Source: Thalassococcus arenae (lineage in GTDB: Bacteria; Pseudomonadota; Alphaproteobacteria; Rhodobacterales; Rhodobacteraceae). From it: DNA of 64,000 nt. This document shows positions 42,874-52,804 of this stretch, piece after piece. The number at the start of each line of letters is the position of its first letter. Positions within the stretch are counted from its first letter, which is position 1. The translations under genes and the position numbers were made by a program. The DNA is taken from assembly GCF_019104745.1 (NCBI RefSeq), contig NZ_JAHRWL010000003.1, forward strand, positions 1 through 64,000, written 5' to 3'. Below the pieces are notes generated by a model. That model did no database searches. It saw only the letters and a list, made by a program, of their open reading frames with translations, and was not told where the DNA came from.

Positions 42874-44943
42874 TCATCGGGGCGCTCTGGTCCACTTGGC
42901 GAGTTCGAGATTGTCGTTTGCACATTCCAGAAGAACCGGGCTGATCTTCCATGCCACGGGATCTTCCAGGGAAAGCGCGCCCAGCCTGCGAACGATTTCC
43001 GCAGCACCCAGTGTATCTGCGTGATGCAGCAAGCCACCGCGCCACCTGGGAAAACCGTAGCCGAAGACCGTGACAAGATCGATGTCGGCGGCGCTTTGCG
43101 CGATGCCTTCGTGCAGGATGTCGCAAGCTTCGTTGATCATCGCCAAAACCAGCCGGTCGCGGATGTCTTCAGCCGAAAAAACCGTGCGTGAGACACCGGC
43201 CGAACGGGCTTCGGCCAGAACGATGTCCGTGACGATCGGGTCTTCGATCCTGGTGCCGGTATCCGAATACCGGTACCAGCCCGCGCCCGTCTTCTTGCCC
43301 AGCCTGCCCAAAGCGACCAAGCGGTCGGCGATCGGAACATAGCGGCGTTGGGGATCGCGCGTGGCATCCTGGCGGCGGCGGTTGGCATGGGCGATCTCGA
43401 GCCCGGACAGATCCTGGGCTTCATACGGGCCCATGGCGTAGCCGAATTCCACCATGGCCGCATCCACTGCACTCGGGGTCGATCCATCGATCAGCAGGGT
43501 ATCTGCCGCCTCGCGGTACCGCGACAGGATACGGTTGCCGATAAAGCCGTCGCAGACGCCAGCCAACACCGGCACCTTGCGCAACCGCTTGGCAAGGGCA
43601 AAGCCGGTCGCCAGCGCCGCGTCGCTGGTCTTTGCCCCGCGCACGATCTCGAGAAGCTTCATGATGTGCGCCGGCGCAAAGAAATGCAGGCCCAGAACAC
43701 GGGTCGGATCGGGCAGGCTGGCCGCGATCTCGTCGATATCGAGATAGGACGTATTCGTGGCAAGGATCGCGTCGCTGGGCAACGCTTCGGACAGTCTGGC
43801 GAAAACGGCGCGTTTCACGTCCATGCTTTCGAAGGCGGCCTCGATCGCCAGGCGCGCGCCACCCGCCGCCGAATAGTCGTCCGTCACCCCGATCCGCCTG
43901 CGGCGATCATCGGCCCCGGCCCGGTCGATGAGGCCGCGCCCAAGGCTCGTTTCGATGATCCTTGCGACATTGTCGGTGGCCCGTGCCGCGCCTTCGGCGT
44001 CGGTTTCCACAAGCGTGACGGTCAACCCGGCGTTCGACAGCGCATAGGCGATGCCTGCCCCCATCGTGCCGCCGCCGACCACCGCCACACGGGCAATCTC
44101 GGCGGGATCGGATCTCAGCCAATCCGGCGCCTTTGCTGCGCGTTCGGCAAAGAAGACATGGCGCAATGCCCTGGCCTGTTCCCCTGAGCGCAATTCGAGA
44201 AACACGGCCCGTTCCATCGACAGGGCCTGCCCGAACGGCTTGTCCAGCCCGTGTTCGATCACGTCGATGGCACGCAGGGCCGCGACCTGCCCGCGCGATT
44301 TCGCGGCGACTTTTTCTCGGGCCGCGGCGATCAGCGAGATGTCGGTTTTCGGCGCCGGCAGTTCCCGGGTCGGGACGATGCAGGCCAGTGTCTCGCCGGG
44401 AATCGCGAGGGCGGCGTCGACCGGATCGTCTTCGACCGCGTGAACAAGTCCGGTCCGCAAGGCATCCGCGGCCACAAGCGGTTTGCCGGTCGTGATGATT
44501 TCGAGCGCATCCGAAAGACCGACCAGCCGAGGCAACCGGACCGTGCCCCCTGCCCCGGGAATGACACCCAAGGTCACTTCGGGAAGGCCGATCTGTGCCC
44601 CCGGCGCGATGATCCGCATCCGGCACGCCATAGCGATTTCCGCTCCGCCCCCCAACGCGACCCCGTTGATCGCCGCCACCCACGGAACGTCGCTGGTTTC
44701 GATGGCGTTCAAGACATCCGGCAGATGCGGTTCGATCGGCGCGCCGTCGAATTCCCGCGCATCGGCCCCCGCAGCGAACGCACGGCCATGACCGGTCAGG
44801 ATGACCCGCGTCAAACGCTCCTGTTCCGCCCAACGGACCGCGTCAAGAAGACCCTGCCGAACCGCCTGCCCGATGGCATTGACGGGCGGATTGTCGATCT
44901 CGACAAACCCGATGTCCTTGTCGCGGTGCTTGGTGACGCTCAT
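42874..44943 (-). CDS. fadJ: bifunctional enoyl-CoA hydratase/3-hydroxyacyl-CoA dehydrogenase (FadJ-type)
   Basis: A 689-residue beta-oxidation enzyme. Residues 1-190 form a crotonase domain with GVALGGGAEIAMA (oxyanion hole) and GLPEVTLGVIPGAGGT. Residues about 285-660 form the dehydrogenase, with VAVVGGGTMGAGIAYA (NAD), NTSYLDIDEIA and GLHFFAPAHIMKLLEIV. It hydrates enoyl-CoA and oxidises the 3-hydroxyacyl-CoA. No fadA-type thiolase is adjacent; an SCP-x thiolase lies 3 kb away in another operon. The ATG lies 236 bases after cueR in the same direction, too far to assume co-transcription with the copper genes. Confidence 0.9.
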   Translation of the reverse strand: MSVTKHRDKDIGFVEIDNPPVNAIGQAVRQGLLDAVRWAEQERLTRVILTGHGRAFAAGADAREFDGAPIEPHLPDVLNAIETSDVPWVAAINGVALGGGAEIAMACRMRIIAPGAQIGLPEVTLGVIPGAGGTVRLPRLVGLSDALEIITTGKPLVAADALRTGLVHAVEDDPVDAALAIPGETLACIVPTRELPAPKTDISLIAAAREKVAAKSRGQVAALRAIDVIEHGLDKPFGQALSMERAVFLELRSGEQARALRHVFFAERAAKAPDWLRSDPAEIARVAVVGGGTMGAGIAYALSNAGLTVTLVETDAEGAARATDNVARIIETSLGRGLIDRAGADDRRRRIGVTDDYSAAGGARLAIEAAFESMDVKRAVFARLSEALPSDAILATNTSYLDIDEIAASLPDPTRVLGLHFFAPAHIMKLLEIVRGAKTSDAALATGFALAKRLRKVPVLAGVCDGFIGNRILSRYREAADTLLIDGSTPSAVDAAMVEFGYAMGPYEAQDLSGLEIAHANRRRQDATRDPQRRYVPIADRLVALGRLGKKTGAGWYRYSDTGTRIEDPIVTDIVLAEARSAGVSRTVFSAEDIRDRLVLAMINEACDILHEGIAQSAADIDLVTVFGYGFPRWRGGLLHHADTLGAAEIVRRLGALSLEDPVAWKISPVLLECANDNLELAKWTRAPR

Positions 44944-45179
44944 CGAACTCTCCTGGCGGCGGCAATCGCGGGCGGACGCAGGTCAATTCGCCCAGCCCCT
45001 CTTGGCCGTCTTATCGACCAACCAGGGCCGCAACGCCACAGGCAAGCATCGCGCGCCGGGCGCGCCCGTCTTCGGAACGACCGACGCGGCCGCACAGCGC
45101 CGCGCGTTTCGCCATGCGTCCGCCCGAACGATCCGAACGCGCGCGTGGGGCGGCGGGCTTTTGCGCCATTGCCAGGGTA

Positions 45180-45581
45180 TCATTCGCCGTCGCAGGCATC
45201 CCCGGCAAGATCGCTGAGAATGGGACAATCCGGCCGGTGATCGCCGTGGCACGATCGCACGAGATGGGCCAGCGTTTCGCGCATCGCGGCAAGCTGCGCA
45301 ATCTTGTTGTCGATCGCCGACAGGTGTTCTTCGGCAATGGCCTTGACCTGCGCGCTTTCGCGCGCCTCGTCCTCGTACAGGCTCAGCAAAGTCCGGCAAT
45401 CCTCGATCGAAAACCCAAGCGCCCGGGCGCGGCCGAGAAAGGCCAGCTTGTGCAGGTCGCTTTCGCGGAAGGCCCGATAGCCGTTTTCGCTGCGTTGCGG
45501 ACGCACCAGACCGATATCCTCGTAGTAGCGGATGGTCTTCGCCGGAAGGCCAGAGCGTTCCGCGACTTCGCCGATGTTCAT
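45180..45581 (-). CDS. cueR: copper-responsive MerR-family regulator
   Basis: A 133-residue MerR-type regulator close to CueR. The DNA-binding start is MNIGEVAERSGLPAKTIRYY followed by EDIGLVRPQRSENGYR; a dimerisation helix follows, and the metal loop has two cysteines spaced as in CueR (SCHGDHRPDCPI, C-x7-C). CueR senses Cu(I) and distorts promoters with 19-base spacers. It lies 10 bases after copA, in the same operon, and a matching promoter is visible upstream of copA. Confidence 0.92.
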   Translation of the reverse strand: MNIGEVAERSGLPAKTIRYYEDIGLVRPQRSENGYRAFRESDLHKLAFLGRARALGFSIEDCRTLLSLYEDEARESAQVKAIAEEHLSAIDNKIAQLAAMRETLAHLVRSCHGDHRPDCPILSDLAGDACDGE

Positions 45582-45591
45582 CTCGATCCTC

Positions 45592-48102
45592 CTATTCAGC
45601 GGGTTGCGGCCGGCCTGCATAGCCTGGCGTGCCGGTCGACGGCTTGTCGGTCATGGCGGGGGCGATCCGGCGCAGACGCAGCGCGTTGGTCAGAACAGAA
45701 ACCGAGGACAGCGCCATGGCACCGGCCGCGAAGACCGGCGACAAAAGCAGGCCGAAAGCAGGATAGAGCACCCCGGCCGCGACCGGGATGAGCGCGACGT
45801 TGTAGCCGAATGCCCAGATCAGGTTCTGGCGGATATTCGTCATCGTGCGCCGCGAAAGCTCGACGGCATTGACCACGCCGCGCAGATCGCCGGACATCAG
45901 AACGACATCGGCGGATTCGATGGCCACGTCGGTGCCGGTGCCGATGGCGATTCCGACATCGGCATGGGCCAGCGCGGGCGCGTCGTTGATGCCGTCGCCG
46001 ACAAAGGCGATCTTGCGAGCGCCCTGCCTGAGATCGTCGAGGGCGGCGACCTTGCCGTCGGGCAAGACACCGGCGATCACGTGGTCGATCCCGGTCTCGC
46101 GGGCAATCGCCTCGGCCGTCTCTTGCTTGTCGCCCGTGATCATCGCCACCTTGAACCCCCTGTCGTGCAGCGCGGCGATGGCGGCGCGACTGGCGGGCTT
46201 GACCGGGTCCGCGACCGCGATCACGGCCGCCAAGGCACCATCCACGGCGGCGTAGAGCGCGGTGCGGCCCCGACTGGCGAGGTCCTTTTCGGTCGCGGCC
46301 AGTGGGGCGGTGTCGATGCCTTCCCGCGCCATGTAGCGATCCGCGCCCACAAGCACCGCGTGATCCCCGACCCTTGCCGCAACCCCGTAACCCGTAACCG
46401 ATCGGAATTCCGTCGCTTTCGCGATGGTGATGCCGGCTTCGCGGGCACTGCGGAGGATCGCTTCGGCGACAGGGTGTTCGGATTGCGCCTCGACCGCAGC
46501 GATCAGGCCCAGGACCTGATCGCGGTCAAAGCCACCGGCGACGACAAGATCTGTCAGCGCAGGTTTGCCTTGGGTCACCGTTCCGGTCTTGTCGAGCGCG
46601 ATGACAGCGACCTCGGACAGCGCCTGCAGCGCGTCCCCCTTGCGGAACAGCACACCCATTTCCGCCCCGCGCCCGGTGCCGACCATGATCGACGTGGGCG
46701 TCGCCAGGCCCATCGCACAGGGGCACGCGATAATCAGCACCGAAACGCCCGCAACCAGCGCAAAGGTCAATGCCGGGTCCGGGCCGACAGCAAGCCACAC
46801 GAGCACCGTCAGCAGCGCCGCAGCCATGACCGCCGGGACGAACCACATGGTTACCCGATCGACGAGTCCCTGAATGGGCAGCTTGGCACCCTGCGCCTGC
46901 TCGACCATGCGGATGATCTGCGCCAGCGTCGTGTCCGCGCCCACCCTTGCCGCCTTCAAGATCAGGCTTCCGCTGCCGTTGACCGTTCCCCCCGTGACGG
47001 TCGCTCCGACCGCCTTCGGAACCGGCGCCGGTTCACCGGTAATCATGCTTTCGTCGACATTGCTGGCGCCCTCGGTCACGGTTCCGTCCACGGATATGCG
47101 TTCGCCCGGGCGCACGATCACGATGTCGCCGACAGCCAGGTTGTCCACCTCGACTTCCTCGGTCAGTGTGCCGCGCATCACACGGGCGGTGCGCACTTGC
47201 AAGCCCAGCAGTGCCTGGATCGCCGCCCCCGTGCGACCCTTGGCCCGCGCCTCGAGCCAGCGCCCGACAAGGATCAGGACGACGATGACCGCAGCGGCCT
47301 CGAAATAGACCGCGCGCACGCCCTCGGGCAGCACTCCGGGCAGAAAGGTGGCGACAACGGAAAAACTCCACGCCGCGCCCGTGCCCAAGGCAACCAGGCT
47401 GTTCATGTCCGGCGCGCCCCTGGCCAGCGCTGGAAGTCCCGTGGTGAAGAAATGCCGCCCCGGACCGAACAGCACGATGGTCGCAAGAACGAACTGGATC
47501 ACCCAAGACGTCTGCATGCCGATGCTGGCCTCGATCGCTTGATGGAAGCCGTGAAACAGATGCGCGCCCATCTCGAGAACGAACACCGGCAGGGTCAAGG
47601 CCGCCGCGAACGCGACCCGCCGCGACAGCGCGCGGGCTTCGTCCGCCTTGCGTTCGGCACGGGACTGGCTGCTATCCGCGGCCGCAACCCGGGCGGGATA
47701 GCCGGCGGCGGCAGAGGCCGCCATCAGTTCGCCCGGCGAAACCGCACCTTCGACATATTCGACCGATGCGCTTTCCCCTGCCAGGTTGACCGTCGCGGAA
47801 AGAACGCCGGGAACTGCGGCAAGCGCCTTTTCGACGCGCCCGACGCAAGAGGCACAGGACATCGCATCGATGCTGAGGGTGGTCCGTGCTCGGCGCGCAG
47901 GGTATCCCAGCTTGTCCAGGGCCTCGACGGCGTCAAGCAGGTTGGCCGGGGTGTCGATAGACAATTGCGCCGAATCAGACGCGAGGTTGACCGCGACGTC
48001 AGAAACACCGTGCACGGCCGACAGAGCCCTTTCGACCCGGCCTACGCAAGACGCGCAGGACATGCCGTCTATGCTGAGGTTCACCTGTGTTCGTCCGGGC
48101 AT
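45592..48102 (-). CDS. copA: Cu(I)-exporting P-type ATPase
   Basis: An 836-residue P1B-type ATPase. Two N-terminal metal-binding domains have C-x2-C at 16-19 and 83-86 (each in MSCASC). The membrane metal site is CPC in [13 protein letters not shown]; the phosphorylation motif is DKTGT, with TGEP and [11 protein letters not shown] elsewhere. It exports Cu(I) from the cytosol. The gene is first in a copA-cueR operon driven by a CueR-type promoter (48131-48161), so expression should rise with copper. A copZ-like chaperone is divergent 310 bases away. Confidence 0.95.
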   Translation of the reverse strand: MPGRTQVNLSIDGMSCASCVGRVERALSAVHGVSDVAVNLASDSAQLSIDTPANLLDAVEALDKLGYPARRARTTLSIDAMSCASCVGRVEKALAAVPGVLSATVNLAGESASVEYVEGAVSPGELMAASAAAGYPARVAAADSSQSRAERKADEARALSRRVAFAAALTLPVFVLEMGAHLFHGFHQAIEASIGMQTSWVIQFVLATIVLFGPGRHFFTTGLPALARGAPDMNSLVALGTGAAWSFSVVATFLPGVLPEGVRAVYFEAAAVIVVLILVGRWLEARAKGRTGAAIQALLGLQVRTARVMRGTLTEEVEVDNLAVGDIVIVRPGERISVDGTVTEGASNVDESMITGEPAPVPKAVGATVTGGTVNGSGSLILKAARVGADTTLAQIIRMVEQAQGAKLPIQGLVDRVTMWFVPAVMAAALLTVLVWLAVGPDPALTFALVAGVSVLIIACPCAMGLATPTSIMVGTGRGAEMGVLFRKGDALQALSEVAVIALDKTGTVTQGKPALTDLVVAGGFDRDQVLGLIAAVEAQSEHPVAEAILRSAREAGITIAKATEFRSVTGYGVAARVGDHAVLVGADRYMAREGIDTAPLAATEKDLASRGRTALYAAVDGALAAVIAVADPVKPASRAAIAALHDRGFKVAMITGDKQETAEAIARETGIDHVIAGVLPDGKVAALDDLRQGARKIAFVGDGINDAPALAHADVGIAIGTGTDVAIESADVVLMSGDLRGVVNAVELSRRTMTNIRQNLIWAFGYNVALIPVAAGVLYPAFGLLLSPVFAAGAMALSSVSVLTNALRLRRIAPAMTDKPSTGTPGYAGRPQPAE

Positions 48103-48130
48103 GGCAAGCGGCCTTTCGTTGTTTGACGAT

Positions 48131-48161
48131 CATATAAGGCTTCCAGTAACTGGAATCTCAA
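48131..48161 (-). promoter_or_regulatory. CueR-type promoter of copA with 19-base spacer
   Basis: On the minus strand: -35 TTGAGA (48161-48156), a 19-base spacer containing the palindrome TTCCAGTTACTGGAA (48155-48141), and -10 TATATG (48136-48131), 29 bases before the copA start. The over-long spacer with a central dyad is the hallmark of MerR/CueR activation. Confidence 0.88.
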
Positions 48162-48411
48162 GGGCAAAGAGGCATTCTTTTCCTGGTCGATGGATCGAAT
48201 ATTCGGATCGTTGCCGGAAATCGCATTCGACCCGACCCCGCGGCAAGACGCGATTGACTGCGCCGAACGACCGGATCGATGCGGAAGGTGCCTTGGTCTG
48301 TCATTGTTCGGTTGACAGACATGCTGCGGCAGGCCGATGCATGGGATGCGGCCCCTCCTGAGCTTCGAACCGCAGGACGCGCGATGGCCGCTGCATAGCC
48401 GAGAGAGCGCC

Positions 48412-48606
48412 ATGAAGTTCCACGTTCCCGACATGAGCTGCGGCCACTGCACCGCCGCGATCACCAAGGAAATCGCCGCGCTTGATCCACAGGCGCGGGT
48501 CACGACGGATCTGAACGCAAGAACGGTCGACGTCGACACGAAACAACCGTCTGCGGCTGTGTCGCAGGCCATCACGTCTGCCGGATATGACGCCACGCTT
48601 CTGTGA
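48412..48606 (+). CDS. copZ: copper chaperone, CopZ-like HMA protein
   Basis: A 64-residue heavy-metal-associated domain protein, MKFHVPDMSCGHC at the start with Cys10 and Cys13 as the metal ligands, then AAITKEIAALDP and a C-terminal SAGYDATLL. It should carry Cu(I) to CopA. The ATG at 48412 gives the standard HMA length; a longer frame begins at 48337. It is divergent from copA; no second CueR-type promoter was evident upstream of it. Confidence 0.88.
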   Translation: MKFHVPDMSCGHCTAAITKEIAALDPQARVTTDLNARTVDVDTKQPSAAVSQAITSAGYDATLL

Positions 48607-48701
48607 CGCCACGATGACTGCCGGCGTGTGTCGTATCGAACGGACGCGTCGTATCCGACCGGCGCGCCGTTCAACGCCGGACACCCGGCGAACCCGAGGG
48701 G

Positions 48702-49409
48702 TCAGCCGCGCTTGTCGTCCTTCACGATGTGGCCATCCTCCATCGTGACGAGGCGATCCGCCATTTCCAGAATGCGGTTGTCATGCGTGACCATCACCGT
48801 GGTCGTACCGCGTTGGCGACCCAGCTTTTTCAGCATTTCGACCACGGTACGGCCAGACACCTTGTCCAGCGCCGCGGTGGGTTCATCGGCAAAGACCACT
48901 TCGGGGTTTGACACGAGGGCACGGGCGACGGCGACGCGCTGTTTCTGACCGCCCGACAGGTTCGCCGGCAGGTAGTCGAGACGGTCTCCCAACCCAAGCA
49001 GCCGCAAGACATGGTGTGCGGATTCGCGCTGTCGCACCGCATTCAGACGGCCATGCACCTCCAGCCCCATCAGCACGTTCTGCGTCGCGGTCAGGCTTTC
49101 ATGCAGGTTGTGGGCCTGAAAGATGAACCCCAGCCGCCGGCGTAGCGCGACGGCCTGCGGCTCGGTCGTCCCATTCAGTTCCGCGCCAAGCAATCGAACG
49201 CTGCCATCCTGCACTTCGCGCAGGCAACCCATCAGCGTGAGAAGCGTCGTCTTGCCCGAACCGGACGGCCCCATGAGCACGGTCAGACTGCCCTTGGCAA
49301 CCGACAGGTTCACATCCCAGATCGCCTGCTTGCGGGCATCGCCGGTTCCGAACCAGTGGTTCAGGTTCTTTGCGACGATCGGTGCGAAAGTGTCGGCGCT
49401 CTGTTCCAT
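48702..49409 (-). CDS. devA: DevA-type ABC exporter ATPase
   Basis: A 235-residue ATPase of the DevA/LolD/MacB group: Walker A GPSGSGKTT (about 47-55), signature LSGGQKQRVAVARAL, Walker B VVFADEPTAALD and VMVTHDNRI. The stretch GCLREVQDGSVRLLGAELNG is typical of DevA. The ATG overlaps the DevC stop by one base (TGATG). With DevC and DevB it forms a three-part exporter powered by ATP; relatives in cyanobacteria export glycolipids, others are efflux pumps. Confidence 0.9.
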   Translation of the reverse strand: MEQSADTFAPIVAKNLNHWFGTGDARKQAIWDVNLSVAKGSLTVLMGPSGSGKTTLLTLMGCLREVQDGSVRLLGAELNGTTEPQAVALRRRLGFIFQAHNLHESLTATQNVLMGLEVHGRLNAVRQRESAHHVLRLLGLGDRLDYLPANLSGGQKQRVAVARALVSNPEVVFADEPTAALDKVSGRTVVEMLKKLGRQRGTTTVMVTHDNRILEMADRLVTMEDGHIVKDDKRG

Positions 49410-50584
49410 CAGAACAGATCCGCGGGATCGGCACCGGCAAGCCTGCGTGTCGCGATCGCGCCCGATACGGCGCAGGCCAACAGGGTTCCGACCAGCACGG
49501 CGAGTGCGCGATCGGCCCCCATCTCCAACGGCAGACCGGTGGCCGCAGACATGCCGGCGTAAAGTCCGATCGATGCCAGCAGCCCGGGGATGAAACCGAA
49601 CAGCGCAAGGATGGCGGCCTCTTCGAAAACGATCCCGAGAAAGAAGGAATGGCCATATCCCATTGCCTTGAACGTCGCATATTCGCGCAGGTGATCGGCC
49701 ACGTCGGTCGACAGGATCTGGTAGACGATCACCACCCCGACAAGCACACCGATCAGCACGCCGAAACCGAAGATGATCCCGGTCGGCCGTTCGGTCGTCT
49801 GATGGCTCAGGTCGGCGCTTGCGGCATCTGCAAAGGTGTTCACCTTGACACTGCCCGGGGGCAGGACGTTCCGGAGCCTTTCCACCACGACGACCGGATC
49901 GATGCCGTCATCGACACGCAGAAGGATATGGTTGGGTGCGCCGGAACCGCGATTGCCGAACAGCCGCAGAAATGTCTGATCCGACGTGAACAAGGTACCG
50001 TCCACGAAAAAGCCGCCCCCGATATCCAGCGTACCGACCGCCGAAAGCGTGCGGCCGTTGGCTTCGAAGTGGAAAGGCGTGAACGGTGATATGCCGTCCA
50101 GCGCTCCCGGCGACACGCCACGGGTGCTGCGGTCGATCAGCACCGTATCCTCAATCACCAGGGCATCGAATGCGGCGGCGACCCGGGCATCGAGGAAACC
50201 GGCTGCATCTGCCGCCAGACCAAAGGTCTGCAGCGTCGACGACGAGCCGTCGGACCGTTGCCAGTCGAGGTTGGCGATGAACAGTGGCGTGCCACTTGCG
50301 ACGCCGGGCACGCCAAGCGCCTGGAACAGCCGTTGACGGGCGACATTGCCACCGTCAGTCAGCGTGTTGGCGTCGGAGGACGACACGATGATGTCGGCAT
50401 CGAACAACGCATAGGCCGCCGTGGTAGTGCTGTTCAACGCCCCCAGAATGCCGAGTTGGACGAAAACCAGCAGGTTCGCGAACCCGACCCCGGCAATTGC
50501 CGCAAACAGCCGCATCCGGTTGTGCGAAAGCTGCAACCACCCGATCGGCAATCGCCCGAAAACCCATGTCAGCAGCGTGGTCAT
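49409..50584 (-). CDS. devC: DevC-type ABC exporter permease
   Basis: A 391-residue membrane protein with the DevC/FtsX layout: an N-terminal segment (about 25-48), a periplasmic domain of about 220 residues, then three segments near the C-terminus (GFGVLIGVLVGVVIVYQIL and later). DevC-typical stretches are LPIGWLQLSHNRMRLFAAIA near the start and STDVADHLREYATFKAMGYG. It overlaps DevB by four bases and DevA by one. It should couple ATP hydrolysis to export with the DevB adaptor. Confidence 0.9.
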   Translation of the reverse strand: MTTLLTWVFGRLPIGWLQLSHNRMRLFAAIAGVGFANLLVFVQLGILGALNSTTTAAYALFDADIIVSSSDANTLTDGGNVARQRLFQALGVPGVASGTPLFIANLDWQRSDGSSSTLQTFGLAADAAGFLDARVAAAFDALVIEDTVLIDRSTRGVSPGALDGISPFTPFHFEANGRTLSAVGTLDIGGGFFVDGTLFTSDQTFLRLFGNRGSGAPNHILLRVDDGIDPVVVVERLRNVLPPGSVKVNTFADAASADLSHQTTERPTGIIFGFGVLIGVLVGVVIVYQILSTDVADHLREYATFKAMGYGHSFFLGIVFEEAAILALFGFIPGLLASIGLYAGMSAATGLPLEMGADRALAVLVGTLLACAVSGAIATRRLAGADPADLF

Positions 50585-51804
50585 GGCAGCGTGCGCCCGG
50601 CATCGATGCGGGCAACGACCTGAAGGTTGGTCAACCGTTCGGCACGTGCGCTCGAAGCGGGATCGAGCATGATGACGACATCGACCACGCGGGCATCGGT
50701 GTTGGCGGCGGGATCGTCCGACGTGATCGATTGCCGCCCGATCTCAAGTCCGATCGCGGACACCTGGCCGGACATCGCACCGTCGATCGCGGGGGCCGTG
50801 ATCGTCGCAGGATCCCCGACCGCCACACGTCCGATCAGGGTCTGATAGACTTCGGCCTCGACCGTCATCCGGGTCGTGTCGCCCAGGTCGAGAACGCCCT
50901 CGGCGCCGGGCCGTTCGCCGGGCCGCACGTGAATATCCAGAACGGTGCCGTCCAGAGGCGCCCGCACATAGGCTTTTTCGATGTCGAGTTCAGCCTGTAT
51001 CAGTTGCGCCCGGGCCGCTTCGAGATTGGCAAGGGCCACCGCGACATCGGCCTGGACACCGTCCCCGTTCGTTTCATATCGCGACAGCGAGGCACGGGCT
51101 TTTTCGGCATCGCGCGCAGCTTCGGTTGCACGGGCGATGGCCGTTTCCAGGTTCGCTCTTGTGGTTACGCCGCGTTCCAGTAGCGAGGTCGTGCGCGCCA
51201 GGTCTTCGCCCGCGGCGCGTTCCGTGGCCAATGCACGCTCGAGCGCGGCCTGGGCTTCTTGCCGACCGACACGTATCGACGTTTCGGTTTGGGCAAGCGT
51301 GGCCTGGGCTACCGACAGATTGGCCTTGGCCGTCGTCAGTTGCCCCCGCAATTGCGCAAGACTGTCCAGGACGGCCAGGATATCACCGGCACGGACGACA
51401 TCGCCTATCGCGACGCGCAGATCGTCGACACGCGCATCGCCGGCGCCGAAGGGCGGTGCAACCGTCGCGATATCGCCCTTGGGTACGATCCTCCCAAGGG
51501 CGACGACGTCGCCTTCGCTCAGGATCGCCAGTTCCTCGCCCTTGGTTACGCGCTGGATCGCGACGGCAATCGGGGTGTCGGTCCCACCGCCCGGCTGCAA
51601 ACCCGTCGCCCGGAACAAAGCCTGCAAGCCCGGTGGTTGGAAATACAGTCCCACGACACCGCCCGTGAACAGAACCAGGAAAAACGCCGGCACGAGCAAC
51701 CATCTTCGGCGTCCGCCACGCGCACGGGCCGGTCGCGACTGGCTTTTGGTTATCCCCGCGTCTTCCAGCGGAAGGTCGGTGGACGGCTCTGTCCCGGGTT
51801 TCAT
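50581..51804 (-). CDS. devB: DevB-type HlyD-family periplasmic adaptor
   Basis: A 407-residue membrane-fusion protein with one N-terminal membrane segment (about 35-55), a lipoyl-like half-motif near GRIVPKGDIATV, a long alpha-helical hairpin (about 130-270, rich in A, E, R) and the second lipoyl half at YVRAPLDGTVLDIHVRPGE. It bridges DevC to an outer-membrane channel. The ATG at 51804 lacks a clear ribosome site; GTG at 51813 is possible. A perfect 22-base palindrome lies just upstream, so expression is probably set by the divergent TetR. Confidence 0.88.
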   Translation of the reverse strand: MKPGTEPSTDLPLEDAGITKSQSRPARARGGRRRWLLVPAFFLVLFTGGVVGLYFQPPGLQALFRATGLQPGGGTDTPIAVAIQRVTKGEELAILSEGDVVALGRIVPKGDIATVAPPFGAGDARVDDLRVAIGDVVRAGDILAVLDSLAQLRGQLTTAKANLSVAQATLAQTETSIRVGRQEAQAALERALATERAAGEDLARTTSLLERGVTTRANLETAIARATEAARDAEKARASLSRYETNGDGVQADVAVALANLEAARAQLIQAELDIEKAYVRAPLDGTVLDIHVRPGERPGAEGVLDLGDTTRMTVEAEVYQTLIGRVAVGDPATITAPAIDGAMSGQVSAIGLEIGRQSITSDDPAANTDARVVDVVIMLDPASSARAERLTNLQVVARIDAGRTLP

Positions 51805-51829
51805 GGTGGTCACGCGATTTGCACGATTC

Positions 51830-51851
51830 TTAATGACAGGTATGTCATTAA
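51830..51851. promoter_or_regulatory. perfect palindrome, operator for the divergent TetR
   Basis: TTAATGACA (51830-51838), spacer GGTA, TGTCATTAA (51843-51851): nine-base perfect arms in the 69-base gap between devB and tetR. Placement between divergent genes fits a single operator repressing both. Confidence 0.8.
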
Positions 51852-51873
51852 TGGGTAGGTCACAAGGGAAGCG

Positions 51874-52497
51874 ATGAAAAACACTCTCCCGCCCCGCAAG
51901 CGACGCAAGGACGCAAGGCCCGCCGAAATCATCGCGGCGGCACTGGAGGAATTCGAGGTCAGGGGCTTTGGCCGCAGCACGCTGGCCGGTATCGCCAAAC
52001 GCGCGGGCATCTCGCGTACCACGATATACCTGTATTTCGACACCAAGGAAGCGATCTTCGAGGCGGCGATCCGCAGTTCGGTCGAGCGGGCCATCGACGA
52101 CGTCGCCGAGATCGCCGGAAGTGCCGAAGGTGACTTCGGCACATTCTTCGCGCGCGCGGTCGATTTGATCTACGACCGCCTGGTCGAAGGAAAGGCAGCT
52201 GTCTTCATGAAGATCCTTGTCGCCGAGGGTCAGTTCATGCCCGACCTGGTGGCGTTCTATCGGCGCGAAATCCTGTCCAAGGGCGAAGCGGCGATCGGCG
52301 CCTTGATCGCACGCGGGATCAAGACCGGCGAATTGCCCGAAAGCTGCCGATCCGAAGACGTGCGTGTCTTCATGGCGCCCGCGATTTTCGCCGCGCTCTG
52401 GTTGCGCGTTTTCGACAAGGTCGACCCGCTCGATATCGAGGCCTTCAAGCAGGCCCATGTGCGGCTGGTGGTCGATGCGTTGCGGGGGCGGGCCTAG
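51874..52497 (+). CDS. TetR-family regulator of the DevBCA exporter
   Basis: A 207-residue TetR-type regulator with helix-turn-helix EIIAAALEEFEVRGFGRSTL then AGIAKRAGISRTTIYLYFDT and a C-terminal ligand domain of the AcrR type (WLRVFDKVDPLD). Ribosome site AAGGGAAGCG before ATG. It is divergent to devBCA and a perfect palindrome lies between them, so it probably represses both until an exported compound binds. Confidence 0.9.
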   Translation: MKNTLPPRKRRKDARPAEIIAAALEEFEVRGFGRSTLAGIAKRAGISRTTIYLYFDTKEAIFEAAIRSSVERAIDDVAEIAGSAEGDFGTFFARAVDLIYDRLVEGKAAVFMKILVAEGQFMPDLVAFYRREILSKGEAAIGALIARGIKTGELPESCRSEDVRVFMAPAIFAALWLRVFDKVDPLDIEAFKQAHVRLVVDALRGRA

Positions 52498-52804
52498 GCC
52501 GTCTGCGAATGCCGCGATACCCGCGTGATGTCCGTGCCGACGACCGACGCAAGATCGCGGGCCGTCGGATCGTCGGCCTGCGCGGCGGGTGCCGTGCTGT
52601 CCTTCGCATCGGCAAAGACGCTGCGCGGCAAGCAAGACAGACATCGCACAAGACGCGTTTCAGCGGATCGAACGAACGGATGCGCGTTCTGCCTGCACCG
52701 TCAATCCCGTTCGACCCTTTCAGTCCGGCGAAAGCCCCCCACAGGCCTGCTCGGCCTTGTGGAGGTGCCCCGCCAGTCCGGCCATCCGATTTCCGGCCGA
52801 TGAC
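52498..52804. other. 307-base stretch between tetR and the nuclease gene
   Basis: Convergent gene ends. On the minus strand, CCACAAGGCC-GAGCA-GGCCTGTGG (52741-52765) can form a bulged hairpin followed by GGGGCTTTCG, a weak terminator candidate for the nuclease gene. A frame of about 50 codons ending near 52498 on the minus strand has no ribosome site. I see no gene. Confidence 0.4.

Noticed and set aside
45011-45179. Small basic protein between cueR and fadJ
   Set aside because: No ribosome site, arginine/alanine-rich composition typical of noncoding GC-rich DNA.
45532-48126. 864-codon open frame on the plus strand opposite copA
   Set aside because: Antisense shadow of copA; composition rich in Arg/Gly/Asp without motifs, while copA shows every P-type ATPase motif.
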